The notes: generated by a model from the letters alone, not told the origin. Positions 16,901 to 25,684 are shown, numbered from the stretch's first letter. The stretch: 56,692 nt of DNA from Moduliflexus sp964602655 (GCA_964602655.1 CAZRSF010000039.1:1-56692); one strand, 5' to 3'. Program-made: numbers and translations.

Positions 16901-18051
16901 GCCTTGAAAAAGGGCAATACGGCGTGACGGTTTTGTTAAATAGCTGCTTGATCGGCGCGTATGCGGCATTGGCCGCAGACGACCCGGCGTATGCGGAAAA
17001 ACAGATTCACCAACTTCAGGCGCAAGCGGCCTATTATCGCAATCTCGGCGATGAATATCAGGCCAGGAAATGCCTGGAAGAATGCCGCGACGCTATCGGA
17101 ACTATCGCCGATCCCGCGCTGCGTTTGGCGCTGCATGGCGTGATAGATTGCGCGGAAGGGACGCTGCGCTATCGGCGCGGAGAATATGGCCGCTTGTTGG
17201 AAATCTATCTGCAAGACGAATTGGGGCTGGCCCGCGCCCGCTTCGACCAACGCTATCCCGACGCCCGCGCTCAGGCATTCGACCTCTTAAAACAGGGAGA
17301 AGAGAAACTGCATATCGCGCTGTCCGCCTGGAGCGCAGACGACACGCCTGCTTCGGCGGCGTATCTGCAGCAATACTCGCGGCAATTAGGAGAGGTCTGC
17401 TTTCGTCTCGGAGAATTGCTGATGCTCAACGAGCAATTCGATGATGTTGACGGTCAGCCCGGCGCATTCGCGTATTTGCGTCAGGCGGTCGAGTTGACCA
17501 CAGAATATGGCGATTCCTACCGGTATGATAATGTGATGCAGAGTTACATCAACGCGCTTTATTTTGCCGGACGCTACGACGATCCGGCGGAACTGCCCCG
17601 GCGCAAGGCGTATCAGCAGCATCTCGAAGCGACCTTGACGACGCCGGGAGCGCAGGCGCATGTCTCGATTTTATGCCGATTGCGCATCGTCCAGGGAGAC
17701 GCCATGTTCAGCAGTTGCTTCGCGCGTCAGGCGTCCGAAGAGGCGTATTTGCCGCGCAGCGAGCCAATCTCCGTGCGTTCGCTCCGCACCATGCTGCGCT
17801 ATTATGTCGAAGCCTGCAATTTCATGGCGCAGCACAGCGCCAAAAATTTCGCGGCAGCCGTGCGCGTCTTGCAACGCCGTTTGAATCTGATCGGCGATCC
17901 GGCGTCGCTGCGGATTTTGCAACGCGGTTTCGTGGATGTGTGGGCGGATCAGCCATATTTGAAACACAAAGACGACGAGCGCGAAACCCTGATTCAACTC
18001 GCCAACCTGCGCAGCATTATGCTTGGGCGCGGGGAACTGCGGGGGAGTTGA
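13921..18051 (+). CDS. large STAND ATPase with C-terminal TPR-like helical repeats
   Basis: A 1376-residue cytosolic protein with a TAAGAGG box before the ATG. The N-terminal ~400 residues are a STAND NTPase: FIGRAQEL entry motif, Walker A NGDGGIGKTQLL (39-50), Walker B VIVLFFDTYE (145-154), VVVSGRYPL sensor, and LADGRPVLLALFADWV, the GxP region. From about residue 480 to the end it is almost wholly helical, with TPR-like units (for example FWLARGQAEVFLEMFDEAIVS and ADAYYALGELYI). STAND proteins bind ATP, oligomerise on ligand sensing by such repeats and activate an effector. None is fused here, so a neighbouring product would have to serve. Last gene of the 11.3-18.1 kb operon; a palindrome starts eight bases after its stop. 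Confidence 0.85.
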   Translation: MQMEHVTSELFIGRAQELARFQALLSPLPGLTVLNIHTNGDGGIGKTQLLRRMQQVCAAMPDRVAFTAELIDFYHTESRSRVGVMSQIAANFGYREFPDFVGLAAQYHDAIDVSKREELLPQIEEAFRRNYREFSARIHDERQAVIVLFFDTYEVVQQGEIPATADADSDASGFSHWLECWLFSHFTPNTRVVVSGRYPLREIDRACVAVDELSLAHFDVADTITFWLRCFGETSEAALAERLGSRDILNIFHRLADGRPVLLALFADWVNYAYRPLSPADLLAEIEQRGGAIGERATPMQRELFERALIDRIDALHTNQEHAITYLAVAYRRMTPAIFHALSDLPLEECRRVLLEELQPLSFIKYKTGECVLLHDEMRRLVVQHWWEAHDDSRDLRRELARQLVAYYDAHLLADPGLSAAARQIYTSEQLEYAFLARPLDGLDRFRKEFDMALEDGRYDYADLLLREAQRYHQDNPRDIPFPESYVIELRRSRYYALTDTDYERAWRIAKEVVERFREHPAWQEQDLLGHFWLARGQAEVFLEMFDEAIVSFQEAKKIFYDLGEDFWLYRANYLIGNTFYRQARFAEAEQFLSQSLNGFAKLLLEQQEIQPRKYRQMLQGLELILGNMAEIYGHTGHAEKAIRMAEIVLEIARNLPSNKLEIARAYTNVGHQLALAGYAVDAQRYSNEGEQLLRDIRNRPIIGRNRTDVGVLSYRVDEFSYLLEYYRAEEIERMLKDYVQYEQIEQAERALTDAVRILQEKPVIEKELADAYYALGELYIVTPSPDHWERAEQMFLLALHWGRISKFQYGVIDTLESLTTLYYFWNGASGVSEETRRENQRKTLAYRQEMAQFDPRQYPNLFGKYEVTLGDVEFDLGLDLLKQSANADTFSSALKAFHLAFSHYVNAAVLMKQFNEDRYFLTLRVCYNRLNTLLEVVSAHLSADQADYVGILSMVWQGKTPELEEIYHYLQLRFRAQEHVAEISALEASLLPRLEKGQYGVTVLLNSCLIGAYAALAADDPAYAEKQIHQLQAQAAYYRNLGDEYQARKCLEECRDAIGTIADPALRLALHGVIDCAEGTLRYRRGEYGRLLEIYLQDELGLARARFDQRYPDARAQAFDLLKQGEEKLHIALSAWSADDTPASAAYLQQYSRQLGEVCFRLGELLMLNEQFDDVDGQPGAFAYLRQAVELTTEYGDSYRYDNVMQSYINALYFAGRYDDPAELPRRKAYQQHLEATLTTPGAQAHVSILCRLRIVQGDAMFSSCFARQASEEAYLPRSEPISVRSLRTMLRYYVEACNFMAQHSAKNFAAAVRVLQRRLNLIGDPASLRILQRGFVDVWADQPYLKHKDDERETLIQLANLRSIMLGRGELRGS

Positions 18052-18058
18052 GAGCCAC

Positions 18059-18103
18059 GTCATCCGCATAGGTCGAAACTACAGTTTCGACCTACGCGGA
18101 TGA
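18059..18103. repeat. family E palindrome (GTCGAAACT...AGTTTCGAC)
   Basis: A 45-bp hairpin with 22-base arms, one mismatch and a one-base centre, just after the STAND-TPR gene. A T-rich stretch (CCTTTTTTC) follows nine bases later, so it could end the operon's transcript. Related GAAACT/AGTTTC hairpins lie at 56645-56690. Confidence 0.8.
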
Positions 18104-18154
18104 CGGATGCCTTTTTTCTTGACAGCAATCGGCGGAGTTGAAGATGTAACGCGC

Positions 18155-19093
18155 ATGACACATCATCCCTATCAATTGTCCATTGTTGTCCCCGTATATA
18201 ACGAATCAGACATGATTGAGGCATTTCATCGCAAGGTGACAGACGTGATGACGGCTATGTCGCTTTCTTACCAAATCGTGTTTGTGGATGACGGAAGCTC
18301 AGACGATACGGTTGCCAAAATAGAGGCGCTGGCGCGACAGGATGCCCATGTCTCGGGCGTAAAATTCTCGCGCAATTTCGGAAAAGACATGGCGCTGTTA
18401 GCGGGACTTTCGCAGGCAACCGGCGAGTATATGCTGATGATTGATGGCGATTTGCAGCATCCGCCGGACTTAATTCCCGAACTCTGGCAGCACGCCCAGA
18501 CCGCCGATATTGTCTATACCGTCAGAACGGAGGATCGTGGAGTCGGACTTTTTAAAAAATATTCATCGAAAATCTTCTATCGCCTCTTTTCGTATTTAGC
18601 CGATGCCACGTTAGAACAAGGGACGACGGATTTCAAAATCATTTCCCGCAAAGTGCGCGATACCATCACAGCAATGGACGAACGCGATTTGTTTTTACGC
18701 GGGATGTTTTCCTGGATCGGTTTCACCTCAACGCGCGTCGAATTTATGCCAATCGAACGCCCGCAAGGAAGTTCGAAATATAATTTGCGGCGGCTGCTGA
18801 ATCTTTCGATCAGCGGAATTACGTCGTTTTCGACCGTGCCGATTCGCCTGTCGCTGCTGTTATGCGCGTTCTCTTTATGTGTCGCCTTTCTGTACAGCGT
18901 GTATGCGTTGTATTCCAAATATATCCTTCTTCAAGCCGTGTCGGGCTGGACATCGCTGTTGATTCTGCTGTCCCTCTTTTGTTCCGGGATTTACGTCATG
19001 CTCGGCATTATCGGCGAATATATCGCCAAAATCCACATCGAAACCAAAAAACGCCCGCGCTTCATTATTGACCGCGTGATCACACATGAGTAA
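18155..19093 (+). CDS. GtrB/DPM1-like polyprenyl-phosphate glycosyltransferase (GT2)
   Basis: A 312-residue protein from the ATG at 18155, which puts QLSIVVPVYNE near the N-terminus as in this family; the start at 18107 lies beside a palindrome. The GT2 domain shows VDDGSSDDT, FSRNFGKDMALLAGL and the metal-binding MIDGDLQHPPDL. Two C-terminal membrane helices (LLLCAFSLCVAFLYSVYALY; SLLILLSLFCSGIYVMLGIIG) end in GEYIAKIHIETKKRP, typical of GtrB-like enzymes. These attach a sugar from a nucleotide donor to undecaprenyl phosphate on the cytoplasmic face, supplying GT-C transferases like those downstream. It overlaps the next gene by eight bases. Confidence 0.88.
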   Translation: MTHHPYQLSIVVPVYNESDMIEAFHRKVTDVMTAMSLSYQIVFVDDGSSDDTVAKIEALARQDAHVSGVKFSRNFGKDMALLAGLSQATGEYMLMIDGDLQHPPDLIPELWQHAQTADIVYTVRTEDRGVGLFKKYSSKIFYRLFSYLADATLEQGTTDFKIISRKVRDTITAMDERDLFLRGMFSWIGFTSTRVEFMPIERPQGSSKYNLRRLLNLSISGITSFSTVPIRLSLLLCAFSLCVAFLYSVYALYSKYILLQAVSGWTSLLILLSLFCSGIYVMLGIIGEYIAKIHIETKKRPRFIIDRVITHE

Positions 19094-22000
19094 TTCCAAA
19101 CCGATGACCAAACCTGGCCTCCTGTTGGCGATAGAAAGCGTGATGGCGCTTGCGCTCTGCTTGCTCCTGCTCATCATGTTTACCGGCGGATTTTCCTGGT
19201 CAATCGGGACGATTCGCCTGAGTGCGCATGGCATCATCAATCCGGCGATTCTGCTGGCAGTTGCCCTGATTCTGCGCCGCATCGCTGCCGGAAGCTTCTT
19301 TCGGCATAGTCCGCTTGCCGCAAAATTCGAGACCGCCCTGAACATCGCGCAAACGCCTCGCGCCAGAAGACAACTTTGTTTTGCCGTCGTTGCTGCGTTC
19401 GGACTCTTTCTGCTGGCGTATGTTTTCAATCCGCTGCAACGCGGGCTGCGCGGCGAATATTATCAGACGCCGGATTGGTCGGGCGTTCCGCTCATGACCG
19501 TTCGCGAGACAACGCTGAATCTCTCGCGGATGCAGGCGTATCATCCTGAAATCGCCGAACACTACAGCATCCGCTGGATCGGGAATATCTATCTTCCGAA
19601 AACCGGCGAGTATCAGTTCAGCACGGCGTCCGATGATGGCTCCGAACTCTGGCTTGACGAACAGCGCATTGTGGATAATAGCGGCGTACATGGGCTTGCG
19701 GAGCGAACCGCTCAGGTCTCGCTCGTCAAAGGCTTTCATGCGCTTCGCATCCAATATGCGCAAGAGACCGGCGGCGCAGAGTTTCGCGCCTTCTGGAAGC
19801 CGCCGCAGCAAAAACGACAATCGCTTGCGACGGCGCTTTTACTGACGCGACAGCCTTCTTCAGCCGAATTTCTGGGCGGACGGATATGCGACGCGATTGT
19901 CGTCATCGGAAAAATGTTCGGATTGATGGCGCTTGTGATCGCCGGAATGCTGCTGCTGTTCGACCGCGCCTTGCTCCGCCGCATTCTTGACAACACAATG
20001 CCGATTCGCCTCGCGCGTCAATTTGGCCGTTGGATGCTCGAACCGGATATTTCTGCTGTCGCCGCGCTAAAGCCGCCGTCAAACAACCGCTGGCCGCTTT
20101 TGGCCGCATTCGTCGGGTTTCTGCTGCTGAGTCTCGCCTGGACATATCCGCTCACCGCGCAATTTTCCGCCAAAATGTTCGGCGTCGGCGGCGACCGCTA
20201 TATCTACCTCTGGGATATGTGGTGGATGAAAAAAGCGTTGTTGGAACTGCACACGAACCCGCTCACGACAACCTATCTGTTTGCGCCGGAAGGGATTGAC
20301 CTGTCGTTCCATGATTTCAGCATCTTCAACGCCCTGCTTTCCGTGCCGTTGCAGAGCGTTTTCACGTTGACGCAAATTTATAATCTCCTCTTTTTGGCCT
20401 CGCTCGTAATCGGCGGCTTCGGCTGCGTGCTGCTGCTGCGTTATCTCACCGGCAGCACGCTGGCTGGCGTGATTTCCGGCCTGATCTTCGCCTACTGGGG
20501 CGGTCGCGCCTATTACGTCGATCATCTCAGCCTGGCCTCAATGCAGTGGTTTCCGTATTGCGCCCTCTATCTCATCAAAACCGTCCGCGAACAATCGTAT
20601 CGCGCTCCATTGCTGGCGGCGCTTTTTTTCATCATTAACGCGCTGACGGCGTGGTATTACGCCATTTACATGAGCCTGTTCGCCGGATTGTTTCTGCTGT
20701 ATGCCGCCGCTGCCGAGCGAAGGCAGGTCTGGACGTTCGCATTCCTCAAACGCTTCGCCCTGTTTGCCGGGGTATTTCTCCTCGTCATGCTGCCGATTTT
20801 GCTCCCCATGTTCCGACAAATCGCCGGGGGCGGCAATTACATGCTCTCCGAAGTGTATAAAACCGAGGCCGTCAGCCTGAATACGCTGCTGCTGCCGAGC
20901 GTCAACCACGACATGCTCGGCAAATACATGCGACACTGGTATATCAACCGCAATTTGCCGATGCAATGGGGCATTCCCGGTGGCTCGTTCCTCGGTTACG
21001 CGACCATGCTGCTCTGCCTCTACACGCTGCTGAAACTGCGTCGCCTGAAGCCGCATTTCTGGCTGCTGACGTTGGGCGTCTTTCTCGTATTAGCAATGGG
21101 GCCGAACGTGATGCTCTTTTCGACCATCTACGAATCGCTGCCGCTTCCGTATCAACTTCTGCAAAAACTCCCGCTGTTGAATATTGTCAGAATTCCGATA
21201 CGGTTTATGGCACTGGTGATGCTCTCCTGCGGCGTGTTAGCGGGGTATGCCTGCTGGGATATTTTCCGGCGCGTTCGCTTCCGATTCGTTCTCTTTCTTG
21301 TGTTTGCCGCGATCATCTTATTCGAACAATACCGCGAATACTATTTCAGCGCGCCTGAGCCGGTGCCGACTTTCTATGAGCAGTTAGCGCAAGACGCTGA
21401 TGATTACGCCATCTTGGAACTTACGCCGCTGTTTAACTGGCAGCATTCGTCCGTGCGTTCGTCGCTCTTCCAGATTACGCATCAGAAAAGGCTGTTTCAC
21501 GGTCACGTGTCGCGCGTGCCCTTGCAGAAATACTGGCAAGCCTACGCGCTGTATGGGATATTCGACGATCTGCTCACATTGTCACCATCCGATCTTGAGA
21601 TGTGCCGAACGCAGCAGTATGCCACGCCCTATTTCCTGGCAACAATAGACGCAGCGGATATTTTCGACATCTTACATCTTTACGATGTTCGCTATGTCGC
21701 GTTGTATAATGATTATTGGATCGGCGATTATCAGGCCAATCAGCGGCGATTGCGCCAGATGTTCGGCGAACCGGCGGCCACAAGCGATCTTGTCACGTTC
21801 TATCGCGTTCCGCCCGCCACGCCGACCCAGGCCGTGATTTTTCCGGCGTTCGGCATGTTTCCGTTGACGATTCCCGAAAACGGCATCCCAGAGCGCCAGA
21901 CCGGTCGCGATGCGGAATTCGTGATCTTCGAACAGCAAGACTCTCAAACGCTCGAACTCCGTTTCGAAGGGAAAAGTTTTCAAGAGCCGCAGGAGCAGGT

Positions 22001-22196
22001 GGACGTTCTGGTCAACGGAACGCTCGTAGGCGCGGCAACCGTCTCGCAAGAGTGGACGGAAGTCAGTCTTCCGGCAGTTCCGCTGCGCCCCGGCAAAAAT
22101 GTGATTCATTTCGGCACTGCTGAGAACGGCAGTCATAAGTATGGCATCCGTCTGCGCAACATCGAGGTCATTCTTTCGCATGATGATTCGAAATAG
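19086..22196 (+). CDS. multi-span GT-C-like membrane protein with an internal PA14 domain
   Basis: A 1036-residue protein. Two or three N-terminal helices precede a PA14 domain at about 117-240 (RGEYYQTPDWSG, SIRWIGNIYLP, YQFSTASDDGSELWLD, FHALRIQY), a carbohydrate-binding fold. Residues ~280-740 hold a dozen hydrophobic helices with GGDRYIYLWDMWW in the first periplasmic loop, resembling YfhO/GT-C transferases that use a lipid-linked sugar. The C-terminal ~280 residues are soluble and beta-rich (ELRFEGKSF, VDVLVNGTLVGAA). Likely transfers or modifies a surface glycan in the periplasm, with PA14 holding the acceptor. Overlaps the genes on both sides, so one transcript with the GtrB-like enzyme. 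Exact family uncertain. Confidence 0.75.
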   Translation: MSNSKPMTKPGLLLAIESVMALALCLLLLIMFTGGFSWSIGTIRLSAHGIINPAILLAVALILRRIAAGSFFRHSPLAAKFETALNIAQTPRARRQLCFAVVAAFGLFLLAYVFNPLQRGLRGEYYQTPDWSGVPLMTVRETTLNLSRMQAYHPEIAEHYSIRWIGNIYLPKTGEYQFSTASDDGSELWLDEQRIVDNSGVHGLAERTAQVSLVKGFHALRIQYAQETGGAEFRAFWKPPQQKRQSLATALLLTRQPSSAEFLGGRICDAIVVIGKMFGLMALVIAGMLLLFDRALLRRILDNTMPIRLARQFGRWMLEPDISAVAALKPPSNNRWPLLAAFVGFLLLSLAWTYPLTAQFSAKMFGVGGDRYIYLWDMWWMKKALLELHTNPLTTTYLFAPEGIDLSFHDFSIFNALLSVPLQSVFTLTQIYNLLFLASLVIGGFGCVLLLRYLTGSTLAGVISGLIFAYWGGRAYYVDHLSLASMQWFPYCALYLIKTVREQSYRAPLLAALFFIINALTAWYYAIYMSLFAGLFLLYAAAAERRQVWTFAFLKRFALFAGVFLLVMLPILLPMFRQIAGGGNYMLSEVYKTEAVSLNTLLLPSVNHDMLGKYMRHWYINRNLPMQWGIPGGSFLGYATMLLCLYTLLKLRRLKPHFWLLTLGVFLVLAMGPNVMLFSTIYESLPLPYQLLQKLPLLNIVRIPIRFMALVMLSCGVLAGYACWDIFRRVRFRFVLFLVFAAIILFEQYREYYFSAPEPVPTFYEQLAQDADDYAILELTPLFNWQHSSVRSSLFQITHQKRLFHGHVSRVPLQKYWQAYALYGIFDDLLTLSPSDLEMCRTQQYATPYFLATIDAADIFDILHLYDVRYVALYNDYWIGDYQANQRRLRQMFGEPAATSDLVTFYRVPPATPTQAVIFPAFGMFPLTIPENGIPERQTGRDAEFVIFEQQDSQTLELRFEGKSFQEPQEQVDVLVNGTLVGAATVSQEWTEVSLPAVPLRPGKNVIHFGTAENGSHKYGIRLRNIEVILSHDDSK

Positions 22197-25100
22197 CTCG
22201 TGGCGCATGACATGGACGCGCGTCGTCTGCGCCGGAATCGGACTGGGCGCGTTCTGGCTGTTCCGCGCGCTGCGTCTTGCGGAGAATGCCGGATATGCGG
22301 CAGACACCTTTCCGACAAGCCGCCTGTTCGCGTCGTTTCTCGCCTACGGCATCGGTGGAATCGCCGTCATCGCGGCGCTCTGGCTCGCCTTGTCTTGGAT
22401 AGGATCGCGTTGTTCCGGCAACACGTTTGCGGCATGTTTACAGGCTGATTCCGTTTCATATCTGCCGTGTGCTTTTCTGATATTCGCGCTGTTCAGCCGT
22501 CTTCCGTTCGACGCGCCGCTGCTGAAAACGTTCAGTGTCAGTCCGATCTGGTTCGGGATGATTGTCATCGCCGCCTGCTCCCTTAATATGCGGCAGGCGT
22601 CGTATTCCCATCTCTTCGAACGCCGCATTTCCCCGATGGTAATTTTTTCGATCAGCCTGTGCATTTACGGCGCAGTCGGAGCGCAAACGGCCAGACGTTC
22701 GAACGTCAGCGGCGACGAGCCGCATTACCTCCTGATCGCCCACAGCATCGCGCAGGATCATGACCTTGACATGGCAAATAACTATCGGCAACAAGACTAT
22801 CTTGCATTTCATCCGACGGGATTGACGCCGCATATCAGCATCGCGAAAGACGGCGCGCGCTATCCTGGGCATCCGCTCGGCCTGCCGCTGCTGATCGCCC
22901 CGGCCTATGCGCTATTCGGCGTGCGCGGCGCAATAGTTATGATGAACCTCTTCGCGGCGCTGCTGGCACTGCAAATCTTTCTGCTTGCCCGCGATTCGAC
23001 CGGATCGCCCCGTCTTGCGCTCATGATCTGGGCATTGACAAGTCTGACGCTGCCGGTGATTTTGTATTCGTCGCGCATCTACCCGGAAATTCCATCGGCG
23101 TTGCTGCTAATCACGGCGTATCGCGGCCTTCAAACGTCTCGTCCGACCTTTCGCGCCGTGCTCGCATCCGGCATGGCGCTCGCCGCGCTCCCCTGGCTGC
23201 ATCAACGCATGATTCTTCCGGCAGTCTTGCTGGTCGGTTTCGGCCTGTGGCAATGGAAGTCAGGAGTGCAAAAGCTTGCTTTTGAGGCGTCTATAAAAGT
23301 CCTAAATCAGTCGTATCATCGCCTGTCAACCCTGACAGGGTTACGATTCATTCATAGCTGTTATATTCCGTTCATCTGTTTACTGCTCTCAGGCGGCGTC
23401 ATGGCGGCGTATTCTTATGCGGTGTACGGCAATCCGCTGCCGACTGCGCCCTACGCAAGCGTTGGCGTGAACAGCGTTTTTTCGCTACGCGTCTTTTTGA
23501 CAGAAGGCGTTTTAGGACATTTGTTCGATCAAGAGGCCGGTCTGTTGATCTATGCGCCGTATTATGCGTTCGCGTTTCCGGGCTTTCTGCTGCTGTTCAA
23601 GCAACAACGCGCCCGCGCCATCTGGCTTGCCGCAATCGTCTTGAGCCTCTATATCCCCACCGCCGGATTTACGCTGAAATGGCGCGGCGCGTGGAGTCCG
23701 GCGACGCGCTATATGACGACGCTGCTGCCGTGTTTGATTCCGCTGCTCTGCGTCGGACTGAAAAGCGGTCTCTCTCGTAATTCAAGATGTACGCAATTTC
23801 AAAAGACCCCACCCCCTGCCCCTCTCCAACAGGGAGGGGAGTCTGCATTCCCCTCTCCTTTGGAGAGGGGCTGGGGTGAGGTTTTGCGTCACTCTTTTCA
23901 TTATCTTTTCGCGTTATTCGCAAGCGTCAGTCTGTTCTGGACAATCGTATTCGTCCAATCGCCTGTGTTGGCGCTAATGCAAAATACCGGACAAAATCCG
24001 TTATTCCAACACACTCAATCGCTATATCAGCTTGTGCAATATTTCCCGTCATTTCCCTGCGATTCAATGCGCGAATATGCGGTGGCCGGATTCTGGCTGG
24101 TTCTGCTTATCATCTTTTCCGTCGCCGTCTATCGTCCCGCTAATTCTCCCGCGCAGTCAGGAGCACAAAAGCTTGCTTTTGCGGCAAAAGCAAGCTTTTG
24201 CGCTCCTGACTTTCCAACATTATTTGCTTTGCACGGCCTGCTGTTGGTGGCGATGATCGCGCTCTCCGTTGTTGTGTACGCCACAAGCAAGGCCGGGTTG
24301 CCGTCGCCGCAAGCCTCGAACCAGGAAAAACGCGACTGGCTGCTGCGGTTTCATCAAGCATTGACCGAAAAAGCGATTCACCCACCCCTTGCCCCTCCCA
24401 GGAGGGGAAACATGGAATCGGCGTTTTCCCCATTGCGTTTTGAGTATCTCAGCGAGCCGAAAACAGGCGTGGTGAACCAAAAAGGGGAGCGTTTTTTAGT
24501 GAATGGGCCGTATGAATTTTTCCCGAAAGGCAAATATACCGCCTATTTCGAGATGGCGTTCGACCAGCTGCCGCAGCCTGACGACCTGATTGCAACCTGC
24601 GAAATTACCGGAAATCAAGGCAAACAGGTCTTTTACGCCCGCTCGTTACGCGGAAACGACATTGCGCCGACGACGCAGACGCAGCGTTTTCCCGTCGCGT
24701 TCGAACTGCAAAACAGCGTGCCGGATTTGGAAACGCGGGTCTATTTTCATAATCGCGTCAACTTTCAGCTTCAACGAATTGTTATCGAGCCTGACCTCGC
24801 GGATGTCTTTTATCAGGCTGGGTTGAATGCGCAACGTTCCGGCGACGTTGGCCGGGCGCGAGCGCTCTGGGAACAGGCTGGTCAGCATGGACATGCGTTG
24901 GCATCATATCAATTTGGGCGTCTGCAACAGCAATCGGGCGAGTGGGAAGCATCGCTCGACAGCTTGCGGCAGACAGTCGCGCTTCAACCGAATTTTGCTG
25001 ACGCCTATTATCGCATGGGATCGACGTTGTTAGCGATGGATCAATCGGAACAGGCGAAAGAACGGTTCGAACAGGCGGTTCGCCTCCTTCCGGCGCATTT

Positions 25101-25623
25101 CGACGCCTGGTACAGTCTCAGCCAATCGGCGCGAACGGCAAACGATTCGACAGGCGAACAAGCGGCGACACAACAGATGACGCGGCTGTATCAGCCGGAA
25201 CATCCGCTGTCCATCAACTTTGCAAATCAGATGATGTTGTTGGGCTACACGGTCAAGCAGAACGAGCCGAACCGCGTGACGCTGGAATATTGGTGGAAAG
25301 CGCTCGCGCCGATGCACGCGAATTACGTCATCTTTACGCATTTTTCGCGATGGGGACGCATCCGTTTTCAAGCTGATAGTTTTCCGAAAACACTTGACTC
25401 ATCAACCGGGCAGGAAACCGAACGCCTGACCTCTTCCTGGCAGATCGGCGAAGTGATTCGAACGACGACCACGCTGCCCGCGCCGTCAGGAACGTTTACG
25501 ATGTCGCTCGGCGTCTGGGACCCGGAATATACGCAACAACGGCTGCCGATCCTATCATCGCCTCGAATCGTGCCGTTTTCGATCCCTGATGCCATTAAAC
25601 TCGGAAGAGTCTCCCTGGATTGA
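22180..25623 (+). CDS. ArnT/PMT-like GT-C glycosyltransferase with TPRs, carrying four palindromic insertions
   Basis: A 1147-residue protein; start set at the ATGATG at 22180 because the longer one lies inside the previous gene. Many membrane helices to about residue 710. The first large loop has NVSGDEPHYLLIAHS (Asp-Glu, the expected GT-C catalytic pair). The C-terminal half is soluble: a beta domain, then TPRs (SYQFGRLQQQSGEWEASLDS, FADAYYRMGSTLLAMDQ) and a final beta domain. The neighbour at 25685 is a clear paralog (GDEPHYLL, GNPLPNAPYASVGI, AGFTMGWRGAWSP). Compared with it this protein has extra segments that are translated palindromes: SGVQKLAFEA, KTPPPAPLQQGGES with FPSPLERGWGEV, SGAQKLAFAAKASFCAPDF and HPPLAPPRRGN. 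All stay in frame. Confidence 0.82.
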   Translation: MMIRNSSWRMTWTRVVCAGIGLGAFWLFRALRLAENAGYAADTFPTSRLFASFLAYGIGGIAVIAALWLALSWIGSRCSGNTFAACLQADSVSYLPCAFLIFALFSRLPFDAPLLKTFSVSPIWFGMIVIAACSLNMRQASYSHLFERRISPMVIFSISLCIYGAVGAQTARRSNVSGDEPHYLLIAHSIAQDHDLDMANNYRQQDYLAFHPTGLTPHISIAKDGARYPGHPLGLPLLIAPAYALFGVRGAIVMMNLFAALLALQIFLLARDSTGSPRLALMIWALTSLTLPVILYSSRIYPEIPSALLLITAYRGLQTSRPTFRAVLASGMALAALPWLHQRMILPAVLLVGFGLWQWKSGVQKLAFEASIKVLNQSYHRLSTLTGLRFIHSCYIPFICLLLSGGVMAAYSYAVYGNPLPTAPYASVGVNSVFSLRVFLTEGVLGHLFDQEAGLLIYAPYYAFAFPGFLLLFKQQRARAIWLAAIVLSLYIPTAGFTLKWRGAWSPATRYMTTLLPCLIPLLCVGLKSGLSRNSRCTQFQKTPPPAPLQQGGESAFPSPLERGWGEVLRHSFHYLFALFASVSLFWTIVFVQSPVLALMQNTGQNPLFQHTQSLYQLVQYFPSFPCDSMREYAVAGFWLVLLIIFSVAVYRPANSPAQSGAQKLAFAAKASFCAPDFPTLFALHGLLLVAMIALSVVVYATSKAGLPSPQASNQEKRDWLLRFHQALTEKAIHPPLAPPRRGNMESAFSPLRFEYLSEPKTGVVNQKGERFLVNGPYEFFPKGKYTAYFEMAFDQLPQPDDLIATCEITGNQGKQVFYARSLRGNDIAPTTQTQRFPVAFELQNSVPDLETRVYFHNRVNFQLQRIVIEPDLADVFYQAGLNAQRSGDVGRARALWEQAGQHGHALASYQFGRLQQQSGEWEASLDSLRQTVALQPNFADAYYRMGSTLLAMDQSEQAKERFEQAVRLLPAHFDAWYSLSQSARTANDSTGEQAATQQMTRLYQPEHPLSINFANQMMLLGYTVKQNEPNRVTLEYWWKALAPMHANYVIFTHFSRWGRIRFQADSFPKTLDSSTGQETERLTSSWQIGEVIRTTTTLPAPSGTFTMSLGVWDPEYTQQRLPILSSPRIVPFSIPDAIKLGRVSLD
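23260..23345 (+). repeat. family B half-element plus family A fragment inside a coding region
   Basis: TCAGGAGTGCAAAAGCTTGC begins at 23260 and matches the left arm of family B elements. CCTGTCAACCCTGACAGGG (23322-23340) is a family A-like hairpin. Translated in frame within the GT-C protein as extra residues that the paralog lacks. Confidence 0.75.
23807..23884 (+). repeat. family D palindrome inside a coding region
   Basis: CCCCACCCCCTGCCCCTCTCC and GGAGAGGGGCTGGGGTGAGG are imperfect arms about 35 bp apart. They are read in frame as roughly 26 residues between two membrane helices of the GT-C protein, where the paralog joins directly. Confidence 0.82.
24157..24211 (+). repeat. family B palindrome inside a coding region
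   Basis: GTCAGGAGCACAAAAGCTTG and its inverted copy CAAGCTTTTGCGCTCCTGAC form a full hairpin, translated in frame as SGAQKLAFAAKASFCAPDF. Same family as 31744, 33000 and 35232, which are intergenic. Confidence 0.85.
24379..24410 (+). repeat. single family D arm inside a coding region
   Basis: CACCCACCCCTTGCCCCTCC, then CAGGAGGGGAAA, matches one arm of the palindrome at 9622-9703 almost base for base, without its partner. Translated in frame as HPPLAPPRRGN. Confidence 0.8.
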
Positions 25624-25636
25624 TATGCCGTTCAAA

Positions 25637-25669
25637 AGCCCTGCCAGGGTTCGAAACCCTGGCAGGGCT
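25637..25669. repeat. family A palindrome (AGCCCTGCCAGGG...)
   Basis: Perfect 33-bp palindrome between the two paralogous GT-C genes; arms AGCCCTGCCAGGGTT and its complement around a TCG/GAA centre. Close copies at 30882-30916. Confidence 0.9.
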
Positions 25670-25684
25670 GAAACGATAAAACCG

